NCBI RefSeq assembly: GCF_017352215.1
Contig: NZ_CP071444.1
Span: 2,356,001 to 2,420,000, forward strand
Length of the DNA stretch: 64,000 nt
Source: Alkalibacter rhizosphaerae
Lineage (GTDB): Bacteria > Bacillota > Clostridia > Eubacteriales > Alkalibacteraceae
Reading direction: 5' to 3'
The notes under the pieces were generated by a model, which worked only from the letters and a program-made list of their open reading frames with translations, made no database searches and was not told the DNA's origin. This document shows positions 7,831 to 16,318 of this stretch, one piece after another; position 1 is the first letter of the stretch, and each line of letters begins with the position of its first letter. Position numbers and translations under genes: made by a program.

Positions 7831-8616
7831 ATGGATTCGATCGATCGAAGAAAGTCGGTTCGTAATTATAAAAGCAGATTTTTGGATGCGGATACCATAT
7901 CGGAAATATTGCACATTTTGGATGAGGAACAGGTAGGACCGAGTGGTCGCAGGATGAAGTTCGAATTCATCGCAGAAAATTTGGACCAAAATACACGAAA
8001 AATCGTCACTTATGGTTTTTTAAGAGGGCGGTATGGGGCTATTGTTGCATGGGTGAATGAAGAAAAGTACGCATATATTGATTATGGTTATTTGTTGGAA
8101 AAAATTGCATTGCGCTTGGTGGACATCGGTATAGGAACCTGTTGGCTGGGCGGATCCTTTTCCAAACAAAGCATAATCGAAGCTATGGAGATGGACAAAA
8201 GTTTTGAAAAAACCATCCCGGCAATCCTGGCAGTGGGATACGAAGAAGAAGGCCGAAGTGTACGAGATTTGATCATCAGCAAAACAAAAAGAAAGAGAAA
8301 AGATTTTAACGACTTCTTTTTTACCGGAGCACTTACCGAAATCGAGGAAGAATTCCAGAAAGAGATTCTTGAGGGTGTTCGCTGGGCACCGTCTGCCATG
8401 AACCGACAACCGGTTCGAGTCATTTGGGACGAACACAGGGTCCATTTTTATCTGGTGGATGTATCCACTTCACTTCGCTATTTGGATATGGGAGTGGCCA
8501 TGCGACATTTTGAGGAGCGAGCTCTTGAACATGGAATCAAAGGAAAATGGGTCGTTGATGAACAAGCAACTTTGACCAACTGGGTCTATTTGTATACATT
8601 TGTTGTAGAAAGTTAA
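7831..8616 (+). CDS. Nitroreductase-family protein (TM1586-like)
   Basis: The 261-residue protein starts at an ATG after AGGGGGGAG. The opening 'MDSIDRRKSVRNYKSR' is the classic nitroreductase FMN-binding arginine motif, and the fold appears duplicated: a second 'GVRWAPSAMNRQPVRV' motif near residue 185 corresponds to the usual N-terminal 'APSA.N.QPW' substrate/FMN region. This internal order is typical of the putative TM nitroreductase group (PF14512). 'IGIGTCWLGGSF' is the conserved mid-domain glycine segment. These flavoproteins reduce nitro compounds, quinones or enones with NAD(P)H; the physiological substrate is unknown. It is probably monocistronic; an RNA gene follows. Confidence 0.85.
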   Translation: MDSIDRRKSVRNYKSRFLDADTISEILHILDEEQVGPSGRRMKFEFIAENLDQNTRKIVTYGFLRGRYGAIVAWVNEEKYAYIDYGYLLEKIALRLVDIGIGTCWLGGSFSKQSIIEAMEMDKSFEKTIPAILAVGYEEEGRSVRDLIISKTKRKRKDFNDFFFTGALTEIEEEFQKEILEGVRWAPSAMNRQPVRVIWDEHRVHFYLVDVSTSLRYLDMGVAMRHFEERALEHGIKGKWVVDEQATLTNWVYLYTFVVES

Positions 8617-8643
8617 AACACATAGAAATATTATAAAATATGC

Positions 8644-8672
8644 TTTACATACAATATATCACGTGGTATAAT
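8644..8672 (+). promoter_or_regulatory. Promoter of unidentified structured RNA
   Basis: TTTACA (8644-8649), 17-base spacer and TATAAT (8667-8672). No protein-coding gene follows before the terminator at 8883. Confidence 0.7.
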
Positions 8673-8677
8673 ATTTG

Positions 8678-8936
8678 TACAAAGTAAAGTAAACGGCAAA
8701 CCGAAGCAGTTCCCAAAATCATTAAGAAGCAGCGACTCAAGTAAGTCTTGTCCATTCCACAACGTTGGATGTGGAGGAGTAACCAAAGGATCGATGCGGG
8801 TTTTGGTGATGGAAAACCGATGAAACGCTTTGTAAAAATCCATTAGCCATAGAAAGGAAACTTGGATGACTAATGAATCAATGTCTTAAGGGGCAGCCTC
8901 CATTAAATTGAAGGACTGCCCCTTAAGACTTTTTTG
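8678..8936 (+). ncRNA. Candidate structured non-coding RNA, about 255 nt
   Basis: A promoter at 8644-8672 and a very strong terminator (14-bp perfect stem 8883-8896/8916-8929, then seven T) bound a transcript with no convincing ORF. TACAAAG (8678-8684) pairs with CTTTGTA (8828-8834), closing a multibranch region with small hairpins: CGG-CAAA-CCG, GACT/AGTC, TCCACA/TGTGGA and GGTTTT/AAAACC. I could not match it to tmRNA, RNase P, SRP, 6S, T-box or any riboswitch consensus I know. The terminator also lies just beyond the convergent tlpA gene. It may be a free-standing sRNA, since nothing is encoded downstream on this strand. Confidence 0.55.
8883..8936 (+). terminator. Strong terminator, possibly bidirectional
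   Basis: GTCTTAAGGGGCAG and CTGCCCCTTAAGAC form a perfect 14-bp stem with a 19-base loop, followed by seven T. The convergent tlpA stop is at 8943, so it may serve both directions. Confidence 0.9.
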
Positions 8937-8942
8937 TTGGGT

Positions 8943-9542
8943 TCAGGGATTTCTTAAATCGGATATGGCTTGTTCCATCATGTCATAGGTCAGCGTTCCC
9001 ATAAAACCGGAAACAAAATTTCCGTTCTGATCGATAAAATAGGAAGTAGGGATCCCATTGACGCGATAGAGGGAACCGATATCTCGTTTTTCATCCAGCA
9101 GGATTTGAAAAGTCAATCCGTAATCCTCAGCAAATCCCTGGGCTGTATTTTTGGCATCACCAAGGTTAACAGCAAGGATCACAAGTTCATCCTTGTATTT
9201 TTGATGGATCCGTTCCATGTCAGGCATTTCTTCTTTGCATGGACCACACCAACTGGCCCAAAAATTCAAGAACACATATTTACCATTGTAATCCGACAAA
9301 CGAACGGTATTTCCGTCGAGATCCGTAAGCGTGAAATCCGGCGCAGGGATCAGTTCTTCCGGTTCTTCTACATCGTTTTTATCATTGTCCGGCAGATCGT
9401 TTTCGTTTCCCACATCCTCGCTTTCGGAATCGTTGTTTGACAAATCCGTATTTTCGTCTTGATTCATAAGCGCATATCCAATGGCGATGGCCATAATGAC
9501 CAAAAGTATGATAATAATATATGTGGTTCTATTTTTTTTCAT
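8943..9542 (-). CDS. Membrane-anchored TlpA/ResA-type thioredoxin
   Basis: 199 residues. An N-terminal uncleaved membrane anchor (residues 7-26), an acidic Asp/Glu/Asn linker (about 27-62), then an extracytoplasmic thioredoxin fold beginning 'PAPDFTLTDLDGNTVRLSDY' with the active site 'WASWCGPCKEEMP' and cis-proline 'NGIPTSYFID'. Such proteins reduce apocytochrome or other exported protein disulfides. The adjacent ccdA, 18 bases upstream in the same direction, would supply electrons from cytoplasmic thioredoxin. The ribosome site GGAAGGA lies before the ATG at 9542. Confidence 0.92.
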   Translation of the reverse strand: MKKNRTTYIIIILLVIMAIAIGYALMNQDENTDLSNNDSESEDVGNENDLPDNDKNDVEEPEELIPAPDFTLTDLDGNTVRLSDYNGKYVFLNFWASWCGPCKEEMPDMERIHQKYKDELVILAVNLGDAKNTAQGFAEDYGLTFQILLDEKRDIGSLYRVNGIPTSYFIDQNGNFVSGFMGTLTYDMMEQAISDLRNP

Positions 9543-9560
9543 GTTTTATCCTTCCTTCCG

Positions 9561-10268
9561 TTAAAAATAATCAATAAAGTCCAAATAGCTGCCAATGACA
9601 CCTATTTTATCTGTAAAAATCAAAATACCCATAAAAATAAGCAAAACGCCGCTGATGATGGATACATATTTCATGTACCTGGAAAAACGTCGAAAATATT
9701 CCGTGAATTTTTCGATCAGCGCGGCCACCAATAGAAAAGGAACGGCCATACCCAATGAGTAAAATAGTAAAAGAGCGATTCCTGTGCCCACTGTATCCAT
9801 ATTGCTTGCTAAAATCAAAATAGACGAAAGGATAGGTCCAATACAGGGTGTCCAACCAGCTGCAAAAGCCATTCCTATAAAATAAGGACCGATTTTTCGG
9901 CTTTTCCCCAAACTGTTTAGCAGTCTTTTTTCCCGATACAAACCTTTCCACTTGATCAATCCTGTTAAATGGATCCCCATAATTATGATGATCAGGCCAC
10001 CAATTCGTTGAAACAATACTTTGTTGGCAAACAGAACCTGGCTTAATGCTGTGACGGAAGCCCCCAGTAAAACAAAAACCGTGCTGAAACCCAACACAAA
10101 AAGCAAAGATCTAACCATTAAACCAGTTTTTTGCTGTCTGGTATTTTGGCCATCTACTGCAGTTCCCGCAATGTAACCTATATACCCGGGAACCAACGGC
10201 AATACACAGGGAGATAAAAAGGACAGCAATCCTCCGGAAAAAGCCAGAAGAAAATTTACTTGATTCAT
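9561..10268 (-). CDS. ccdA: CcdA-type thiol:disulfide interchange membrane protein
   Basis: 235 residues with six transmembrane helices typical of CcdA (short DsbD core). 'SFLSPCVLPLVPGYIGYIAG' at the N-terminus holds the first redox cysteine with its flanking prolines, and 'AAGWTPCIGPILSS' holds the second. It transfers reducing equivalents across the membrane to a TlpA/ResA-like partner, which is the next gene. No cytochrome c biogenesis gene is in the window, so the client could be any exported thiol protein. Confidence 0.92.
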   Translation of the reverse strand: MNQVNFLLAFSGGLLSFLSPCVLPLVPGYIGYIAGTAVDGQNTRQQKTGLMVRSLLFVLGFSTVFVLLGASVTALSQVLFANKVLFQRIGGLIIIIMGIHLTGLIKWKGLYREKRLLNSLGKSRKIGPYFIGMAFAAGWTPCIGPILSSILILASNMDTVGTGIALLLFYSLGMAVPFLLVAALIEKFTEYFRRFSRYMKYVSIISGVLLIFMGILIFTDKIGVIGSYLDFIDYF

Positions 10269-10424
10269 TGTGACACCTCATCGTTTTATAATTACGTTAG
10301 TATATAATGATATTATAATATATACAAATTGTAAAATTGTTTTTTCTATCTCTTAAGTATGCATTAAGTTTGGTAAAAGAGGGTTATAATAGAGGTGCAA
10401 GATACTGTTGGGAGAGTGGTATCC

Positions 10425-11504
<1,080 letters not shown>

Positions 11505-11505
11505 T

Positions 11506-11534
11506 TTGACAAAAGTATTTTCACCCTGTATAAT
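11506..11534 (+). promoter_or_regulatory. Promoter of c-di-AMP riboswitch unit 1
   Basis: TTGACA (11506-11511), 17-base spacer, TATAAT (11529-11534). The -35 begins two bases after the deacetylase stop codon ends. Confidence 0.88.
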
Positions 11535-11561
11535 GCTAAACATGTTTGAACCTAGTGAATT

Positions 11562-11689
11562 TTGCTTAATTTCCCAAAAGGAAAACGGGGGAACCAAGTT
11601 GGCATAAAGCCTAAGGGGTGAATCGCACAAGTGCGTAGGACAGTCAACAGTCCGAATCCGTCAGCTAACCTCGTAAGCGCGTGTGACAT
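11562..11689 (+). ncRNA. c-di-AMP riboswitch (ydaO/yuaA type), copy 1
   Basis: Hallmarks of the ydaO class are present: 5' P1 strand GCTTA pairing with 3' GTAAGC, 'ACGGGGGAACCAA', 'AAGGGGTGAATCGCAC', and 'GAATCCGTCAGCTAACCTCG'. The aptamer stands between a strong promoter and a terminator at 11749-11793, ahead of an ectoine-type binding-protein gene. ydaO riboswitches bind c-di-AMP and normally turn expression off, coupling osmolyte and wall genes to turgor signalling (established). The sequence is identical to the copy at 12876-13003 except for one base (G11654 versus T12968). Confidence 0.95.
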
Positions 11690-11748
11690 GAATGTTTTAT
11701 TTGCGTTATATTAGATATTTTGTGCACAAGTGTTTTTTGTATTCTTTT

Positions 11749-11793
11749 GGGCTATATCCCTGAATCTGTGAGGATGGGATACAGTCCTTTTTT
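11749..11793 (+). terminator. Expression-platform terminator, riboswitch copy 1
   Basis: GGGCTATATCCC (11749-11760) pairs with GGGATACAGTCC (11776-11787), 11 of 12 positions including a G-U, followed by TTTTTT. It is placed between aptamer and start codon, as expected for transcriptional control. Confidence 0.85.
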
Positions 11794-11885
11794 GTTGCTG
11801 ATTTTTTGATCCTTTTTCGATCGCTCCAGTCATCTGATCGGGAAACAAATTTTGCTGGGTTACAAAAAGTTTGGAGGATGATGAA

Positions 11886-12767
11886 ATGAAAAAGAAAAAG
11901 ACAACAAGAAAGTGGATCATTGCAGGAATTATTTTGACTATGCTGGTTGCAGTTTCCGGTTGTGGAACCACTGGAAACGAAACAACTTTGGATAAAGCAC
12001 TCCGGGAAGGGTATGTTACGGTAGGATTTCATAATGAAGATCCCTATGCCTATGAAAATTCGGAAGGAGAATTGACAGGCCAGGCCGTGGAAGTGGCAAG
12101 AGCTGTTTTGAAAAATATGGGGATCGACGAAATGCGAGGAGTTTTGACCGAATTTGGTTCTCTGATTCCAGGGCTTAATGCAGAACGATTCGATATTATT
12201 ACTGCAGGAATGTATATCACCCCGGAAAGAGGGGAGCAAGTCCTTTTTGCAGATCCTGATTTTTCTGTAGGTGAAGCATTGGCAGTACAAAGCGGAAATC
12301 CCTTGGACATTCAAAGTTACGAGGACATCGTAAATCATGAAACAGCAAAAGTGGTCGTTTTAAGCGGAGTCATCGAGAATGATTACCTGCTCAAGTCCGG
12401 CATGCCACAAGAACGGATCGTCAATGTTCCGGATGTTGCATCCGCCATCTCCGCATTGAAAACCGGTCGCGCTGATGTTTGGAATGCTACCAGCCCAACC
12501 ATTGATGGTGCACTGAAATCAGCCAATGATCCGGATTTGGAGAGAGTAGAAGATTTTACACAGCCTATAATTGAAGGAAAGAGTGCAGTAGGATACGGCG
12601 CAGCGGCTTTTAGAAAGGGCGATCAGGATTTTGTAGATGCCTTTAATGAAGAACTTGCAAAGATCAAAGAGTCGGGAGAACTGTTGGAGATCATCGAACC
12701 ATTTGGATTTACAGAAAATGAACTGCCAGGAGATGTAATGGCAGAAGATCTGCTCAATGAGAAGTAA
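11886..12767 (+). CDS. ehuB: Ectoine/hydroxyectoine-type ABC substrate-binding lipoprotein, copy 1
   Basis: 293 residues; the ATG at 11886 has GGAGG 8 bases upstream. A lipoprotein signal ends at 'AVSGC'. The mature family-3 solute-binding domain matches EhuB: 'EDPYAYENSEGELTGQAVEVAR', 'LIPGLNAERFDIITAGMYITPER', 'YGAAAFRKGDQDFVDAFN', 'ESGELLEIIEPFGF'. EhuB captures the compatible solutes ectoine and hydroxyectoine for import; a polar amino acid ligand is the alternative. No permease follows directly; it presumably shares the permeases encoded after the second copy. It is under a c-di-AMP riboswitch. Confidence 0.85.
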   Translation: MKKKKTTRKWIIAGIILTMLVAVSGCGTTGNETTLDKALREGYVTVGFHNEDPYAYENSEGELTGQAVEVARAVLKNMGIDEMRGVLTEFGSLIPGLNAERFDIITAGMYITPERGEQVLFADPDFSVGEALAVQSGNPLDIQSYEDIVNHETAKVVVLSGVIENDYLLKSGMPQERIVNVPDVASAISALKTGRADVWNATSPTIDGALKSANDPDLERVEDFTQPIIEGKSAVGYGAAAFRKGDQDFVDAFNEELAKIKESGELLEIIEPFGFTENELPGDVMAEDLLNEK

Positions 12768-12821
12768 ATAAACGCAGAAGCGAAATTGCAGGAGGATAAT
12801 TGCGCATAAATGAAAATAGTT

Positions 12822-12850
12822 TTGACGAATTCAAGGAATTATGATATAAT
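12822..12850 (+). promoter_or_regulatory. Promoter of c-di-AMP riboswitch unit 2
   Basis: TTGACG (12822-12827), 17-base spacer, TATAAT (12845-12850). It gives the second riboswitch independent transcription; no terminator is visible between ehuB copy 1 and this promoter. Confidence 0.85.
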
Positions 12851-12875
12851 AATTAGCAAGTAAGTAAGTATTAAA

Positions 12876-13003
12876 TTGCTTAATTTCCCAAAAGGAAAAC
12901 GGGGGAACCAAGTTGGCATAAAGCCTAAGGGGTGAATCGCACAAGTGCGTAGGACAGTCAACAGTCCTAATCCGTCAGCTAACCTCGTAAGCGCGTGTGA
13001 CAT
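12876..13003 (+). ncRNA. c-di-AMP riboswitch (ydaO/yuaA type), copy 2
   Basis: 127 of 128 bases are identical to the aptamer at 11562-11689, with the same P1, GGGGGAACC and GGGGTGAATC elements. It is followed about 110 bases later by a terminator hairpin and then the second ehuB copy and its permease/ATPase genes. It should shut the transport operon off when c-di-AMP is high. Confidence 0.95.
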
Positions 13004-13113
13004 ATGTATTGCTATTAATGAAGTTTAGCAGTGCCGTTGGGCAATGCTTTGGTTGGTAATATGTTTCAACTCAATTGTAAGTTGGGTAATCGCAGGTGTT
13101 TTAGAATTCTTTT

Positions 13114-13159
13114 GGGCTTTATTTAATGAAAATTTCATTCATTAAACAGGGCCTTTTTT
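13114..13159 (+). terminator. Expression-platform terminator, riboswitch copy 2
   Basis: GGGCTTTATTTAATGAA pairs imperfectly with TTCATTCATTAAACAGGGCC (one bulge), followed by TTTTTT. Both copies are introduced by the same ATTCTTTTGGGCT, showing that the platform was duplicated with the aptamer. Confidence 0.8.
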
Positions 13160-13229
13160 CTTTGTCAAGAAATGACAAAAGGCGTTTTTAGCCAATGGGA
13201 ATTTGAGCATGACATCCAAGGAGGAAGAA

Positions 13230-14102
13230 ATGAATATGAAATTAAAGAAAAGGTTAATTTTGGCTGCCATCGTCTTGACGGTGACATTGGCTTTTGCAGG
13301 ATGTGGAGCATCCAGTGGGGAGTCTACATTGGAAAGAGCCCAGAACGAAGGATCTGTGACGATCGGATTTGCTAACGAAAAACCATATGCTTATGAAACA
13401 GCAGATGGTAAGCTTACTGGAGAAGCTGTGGAAGTAGCGAGAGCGGTATTAAACAATTTGGGGATCGAAGAACTCAACGGTGAATTGACAGAGTTTGGAT
13501 CGTTGATTCCCGGATTGAATGCGAAGCGATTCGACATGATCACGGCAGGAATGTTTATCACGCCGGATCGTGCACAGGAAGTAAGTTTTGCCAATCCGGA
13601 GTATCGCGTCGGTGAAGCGATCGCTGTTACAGCAGGAAATCCTTTGAACATCAAAAGTTATGAAGATATTGCAGCTCATGATTCAGCACGAGTTGCCGTG
13701 CCGGGTGGAGCCATCGAGTATGAATATCTGATAAAAGTGGGAGTTCCCGAAGATCGAATCATTACTGTTCCTGACATGCCTTCGGCCTTATCTGCACTGC
13801 AGGCTGGCAGAGCAGAGGTGATCACAGCAACAGGACCATCTTTGCAGGCAACTTTGGATACTGCAAATGATGATGACATCGAGCGTGTCGTGGACTTCAC
13901 ACAACCGGTCATCGATGGTGAAAGTGTCGTGGGTTATGGAGCAACTGCATTTAGAAAAGAAGATCAAGATTTTGTTGATGCGTTTAATGCAGAACTCAAC
14001 AAACTTCAGGAAAGTGGAGAGCTTTTGGAGATCATCGAACCATTTGGGTTTACGGAAGCAGAACTTCCTGGTGACGTTACCGTAGAAGACCTGGTTCAAT
14101 AG
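13230..14102 (+). CDS. ehuB: Ectoine/hydroxyectoine-type ABC substrate-binding lipoprotein, copy 2
   Basis: 290 residues; start ATG 13230 with AAGGAGG 5 bases upstream. The lipobox is 'AFAGC'. It is clearly paralogous to the protein at 11886-12767 through its whole length (shared 'GSLIPGLNA', 'YGATAFRKEDQDFVDAFNAEL', 'SGELLEIIEPFGFTE'), but many positions differ, so the ligand or affinity may differ. It heads the ehuB-C-D-A operon; ehuC follows after about 30 bases. c-di-AMP riboswitch control lies upstream. Confidence 0.87.
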   Translation: MNMKLKKRLILAAIVLTVTLAFAGCGASSGESTLERAQNEGSVTIGFANEKPYAYETADGKLTGEAVEVARAVLNNLGIEELNGELTEFGSLIPGLNAKRFDMITAGMFITPDRAQEVSFANPEYRVGEAIAVTAGNPLNIKSYEDIAAHDSARVAVPGGAIEYEYLIKVGVPEDRIITVPDMPSALSALQAGRAEVITATGPSLQATLDTANDDDIERVVDFTQPVIDGESVVGYGATAFRKEDQDFVDAFNAELNKLQESGELLEIIEPFGFTEAELPGDVTVEDLVQ

Positions 14103-14132
14103 GAACCAATAGACGGAAAGGAAGTGAATGCT

Positions 14133-14777
14133 GTGAGCATTATTGAATTGATTACATCACTGCTAAGTGGTTTAAGAGTAACTGTAACTGTTGCTTTCTT
14201 TGGGATCGTATTGGCTTTTTTTCTATCCTTTGCCGCTGGATTTGGCAGATTGTCAAAATACAAAATAGTACGCGTAGTAGCTACCGTTTATGCAGAAGTG
14301 ATCCGTGGGACTTCTTTATTGGTCCAGCTTTTCTGGATCTACTTCGCATTGCCCATCATAGGCATTCGACTGTCAGCCATGATGGCTGGAATACTGGCAC
14401 TTGGCTTGAATGGAGGGGCCTACGGATCCGAAGTGGTTCGTAGTTCCATCAATTCCATTCCCGTAGGACAAACGGAGGCATCCATCGCTTTGAATCTTAC
14501 ACCGAGACGAAGAATGTGGAGAATTATTCTGCCTCAGGCATTTGTTCAAATGTTGCCTGGATTTGGGAACCTTCAAATCGAGATTTTAAAGGGTACAGCT
14601 TTGGTGTCTTTGATCACCTTGGGTGATCTAACATACCGTGCCAATGTACTTAATGCATCCACCATGCAAACCACAACGATTTTTGTCATATTGTTGGCCA
14701 TGTATTATTTGATTGCGTGGCCGTTGACAAGAGGTGTGGAAGCCTTGGAGAAGAAGATGAAGGTAGGGAGGTATTAA
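14133..14777 (+). CDS. ehuC: Ectoine-type ABC transporter permease (EhuC-like)
   Basis: 214 residues if started at the GTG 14133, which sits about 9 bases after GGAAAGGA; the GTG at 14124 is too close to that site. It is a HisM/GlnP-type permease: 'LRVTVTVAFFGIVLAFFLSF' first helix, 'IRGTSLLVQLFWIYFALP', and the cytoplasmic EAA loop 'GQTEASIALNLTPRRRMWRIILPQA' that contacts the ATPase. It pairs with the next permease to form the membrane channel. Confidence 0.88.
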   Translation: MSIIELITSLLSGLRVTVTVAFFGIVLAFFLSFAAGFGRLSKYKIVRVVATVYAEVIRGTSLLVQLFWIYFALPIIGIRLSAMMAGILALGLNGGAYGSEVVRSSINSIPVGQTEASIALNLTPRRRMWRIILPQAFVQMLPGFGNLQIEILKGTALVSLITLGDLTYRANVLNASTMQTTTIFVILLAMYYLIAWPLTRGVEALEKKMKVGRY

Positions 14778-14778
14778 T

Positions 14779-15429
14779 ATGTGGGATTGGAATTTTGCAG
14801 TAGAAGTTTTTCCGGAAATCGCATCTGCCCTTCGAATAACCATAAGCGCTACCTTCGCAGGTTTTGTCCTTGCTTTGGTCTTAGGATTATTCCTGACCAT
14901 GATGAGACGTTCAGACAAGGTCATCATATCGAAAGGGACCCAGGGGTTTATTGAGTTCATTCGAAACACACCCTTGTTGGTGCAACTGTATTTTATTTTT
15001 TATGTCTTTCCTGAATTTGGTTTGTCTTTAAGTCCATTTGCGGCAGGAGTCATTGGTTTGGGATTGCATTACAGCACATACTTGTCCGAGGTGTATCGAA
15101 GCGGAATCGATGCAGTACCACAAGGACAATGGGAAGTTGGAACGGCACTAAACTTTAAAAAAGGTCAAGTTTGGCGTAAAATTATTATTCCTCAAGCCAT
15201 ACCACCGGTGATCCCGGTGCTTGGGAATTATCTTCTGACCATGTTTAAAGAAACACCGTTGCTGTCTGCCATTACATTGGTGGAAATTTTGCAAACGGCA
15301 AAGATCATCGGATCCAGGTCGTTTCGTTATTTGGAAGCGTTCACCATTGTAGGGATCTTGTTTTTGGTGTTGAGTTATCCGTCGTCCTTGCTGATCCAGC
15401 GGTTGGACGTCATATTGAATAGAAGGTAA
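14779..15429 (+). CDS. ehuD: Ectoine-type ABC transporter permease (EhuD-like)
   Basis: 216 residues, GGGAGG before ATG, one base after the ehuC stop. It has the same HisM/GlnP fold: 'SALRITISATFAGFVLALVLG', 'FIRNTPLLVQLYFIFYVFPE' and the EAA loop 'GQWEVGTALNFKKGQVWRKII'. It is the heterodimer partner of EhuC in the importer. Confidence 0.88.
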   Translation: MWDWNFAVEVFPEIASALRITISATFAGFVLALVLGLFLTMMRRSDKVIISKGTQGFIEFIRNTPLLVQLYFIFYVFPEFGLSLSPFAAGVIGLGLHYSTYLSEVYRSGIDAVPQGQWEVGTALNFKKGQVWRKIIIPQAIPPVIPVLGNYLLTMFKETPLLSAITLVEILQTAKIIGSRSFRYLEAFTIVGILFLVLSYPSSLLIQRLDVILNRR

Positions 15430-15447
15430 GTTGAGGAGGTTTATATA

Positions 15448-16239
15448 ATGATCATGAAAGAAAACATATTGGTAAAATATAATGACATACACAAGTCTTA
15501 TGGAGACCTGGAAGTATTGAAAGGAATCAACCTGGGTATCCATGAGGGAGAGAAAGTAGCATTGATCGGACCCAGTGGATCTGGAAAGACCACGTTAGCG
15601 AGATTGTTGATGACATTAGAGGAGCCCACGGAAGGAACCATTGAAGTGGATGGAAAACTCTTGTGGCACGAAGAGGTCAATGGAAAGTTGCAGCGTGCCA
15701 GTGAAAAACATCTCCACGAAGTTCGGGGAAATATCGGAATGGTATTTCAGCACTTTCATTTGTTTCCCCACATGACCGTGTTGGAGAATATAATGGAAGC
15801 TCCCATGAGTGTGTTGGGATTGAAAAAGTCAGAAGCTAAAAAAGATGCGGAAGAGATGCTGGAAAAGGTAGGGCTCATCGACAAGGTGGATACGTATCCA
15901 GCCCAGTTGTCCGGTGGTCAAAAACAGAGGGTGGCCATTGCAAGAGCGTTGGTCATGCGACCGAAGATCATGATTTTTGATGAACCAACATCTGCATTGG
16001 ACCCGGAGTTGGTTGGCGAGGTGTTGGATGTCATCAAAGAAATTGCACTGGAAGGTAAAATGGGGATGCTTCTCATTACCCATGAGATGGATTTTGCAAT
16101 GGATATTGCAGATCGAGTGGTGTTCTTTGATGAAGGAATCATTTTGGAACAAGGACCACCAAAAGAATTGTTCAATAATCCGGAAACGGATCGACTACAA
16201 TCTTTCTTGAGTCGGTTTACAAACGGTGGAATTGGATAA
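15448..16239 (+). CDS. ehuA: Ectoine/amino-acid ABC transporter ATP-binding protein (EhuA-like)
   Basis: 263 residues, start after GAGGAGGT. All ABC ATPase motifs are present: Walker A 'GPSGSGKTTLARLL', Q-loop 'MVFQHFHLFPHMTVLENI', signature 'LSGGQKQRVAIARAL', Walker B 'IMIFDEPTSALDPE' and switch His in 'LLITHEMDFA'. It is the last gene of the c-di-AMP-regulated importer operon, with a terminator at 16276. The closest family assignment is polar amino acid/ectoine uptake. Confidence 0.9.
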   Translation: MIMKENILVKYNDIHKSYGDLEVLKGINLGIHEGEKVALIGPSGSGKTTLARLLMTLEEPTEGTIEVDGKLLWHEEVNGKLQRASEKHLHEVRGNIGMVFQHFHLFPHMTVLENIMEAPMSVLGLKKSEAKKDAEEMLEKVGLIDKVDTYPAQLSGGQKQRVAIARALVMRPKIMIFDEPTSALDPELVGEVLDVIKEIALEGKMGMLLITHEMDFAMDIADRVVFFDEGIILEQGPPKELFNNPETDRLQSFLSRFTNGGIG

Positions 16240-16275
16240 GTTTAGAGAAAGAAAAAAGATAGTAATGTAAAAAAA

Positions 16276-16305
16276 GGCAAGACCGCATATGGTCTTGCCC
16301 CTTTT
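16276..16305. terminator. Bidirectional terminator
   Basis: GGCAAGACC / GGTCTTGCC with a 6-base loop, flanked by an A run on the left and CCTTTT on the right. It separates the convergent ehu and trkAH operons. Confidence 0.85.
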
Positions 16306-16318
16306 GTGTATGCATCGA

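Noticed and set aside
8678-8840. Possible c-di-GMP-I or SAM riboswitch because of GGCAAACC- and CGATGAAAC-like strings
   Set aside because: The second conserved blocks (GGGACGCAAAGC, or the S-box GGCAACC after the kink-turn) are absent, and no gene follows on the strand.
11562-14102. Assembly duplication of the riboswitch/ehuB unit
   Set aside because: The binding-protein genes and flanking sequences differ throughout; only the aptamers are alike, so it is a real ancient duplication.
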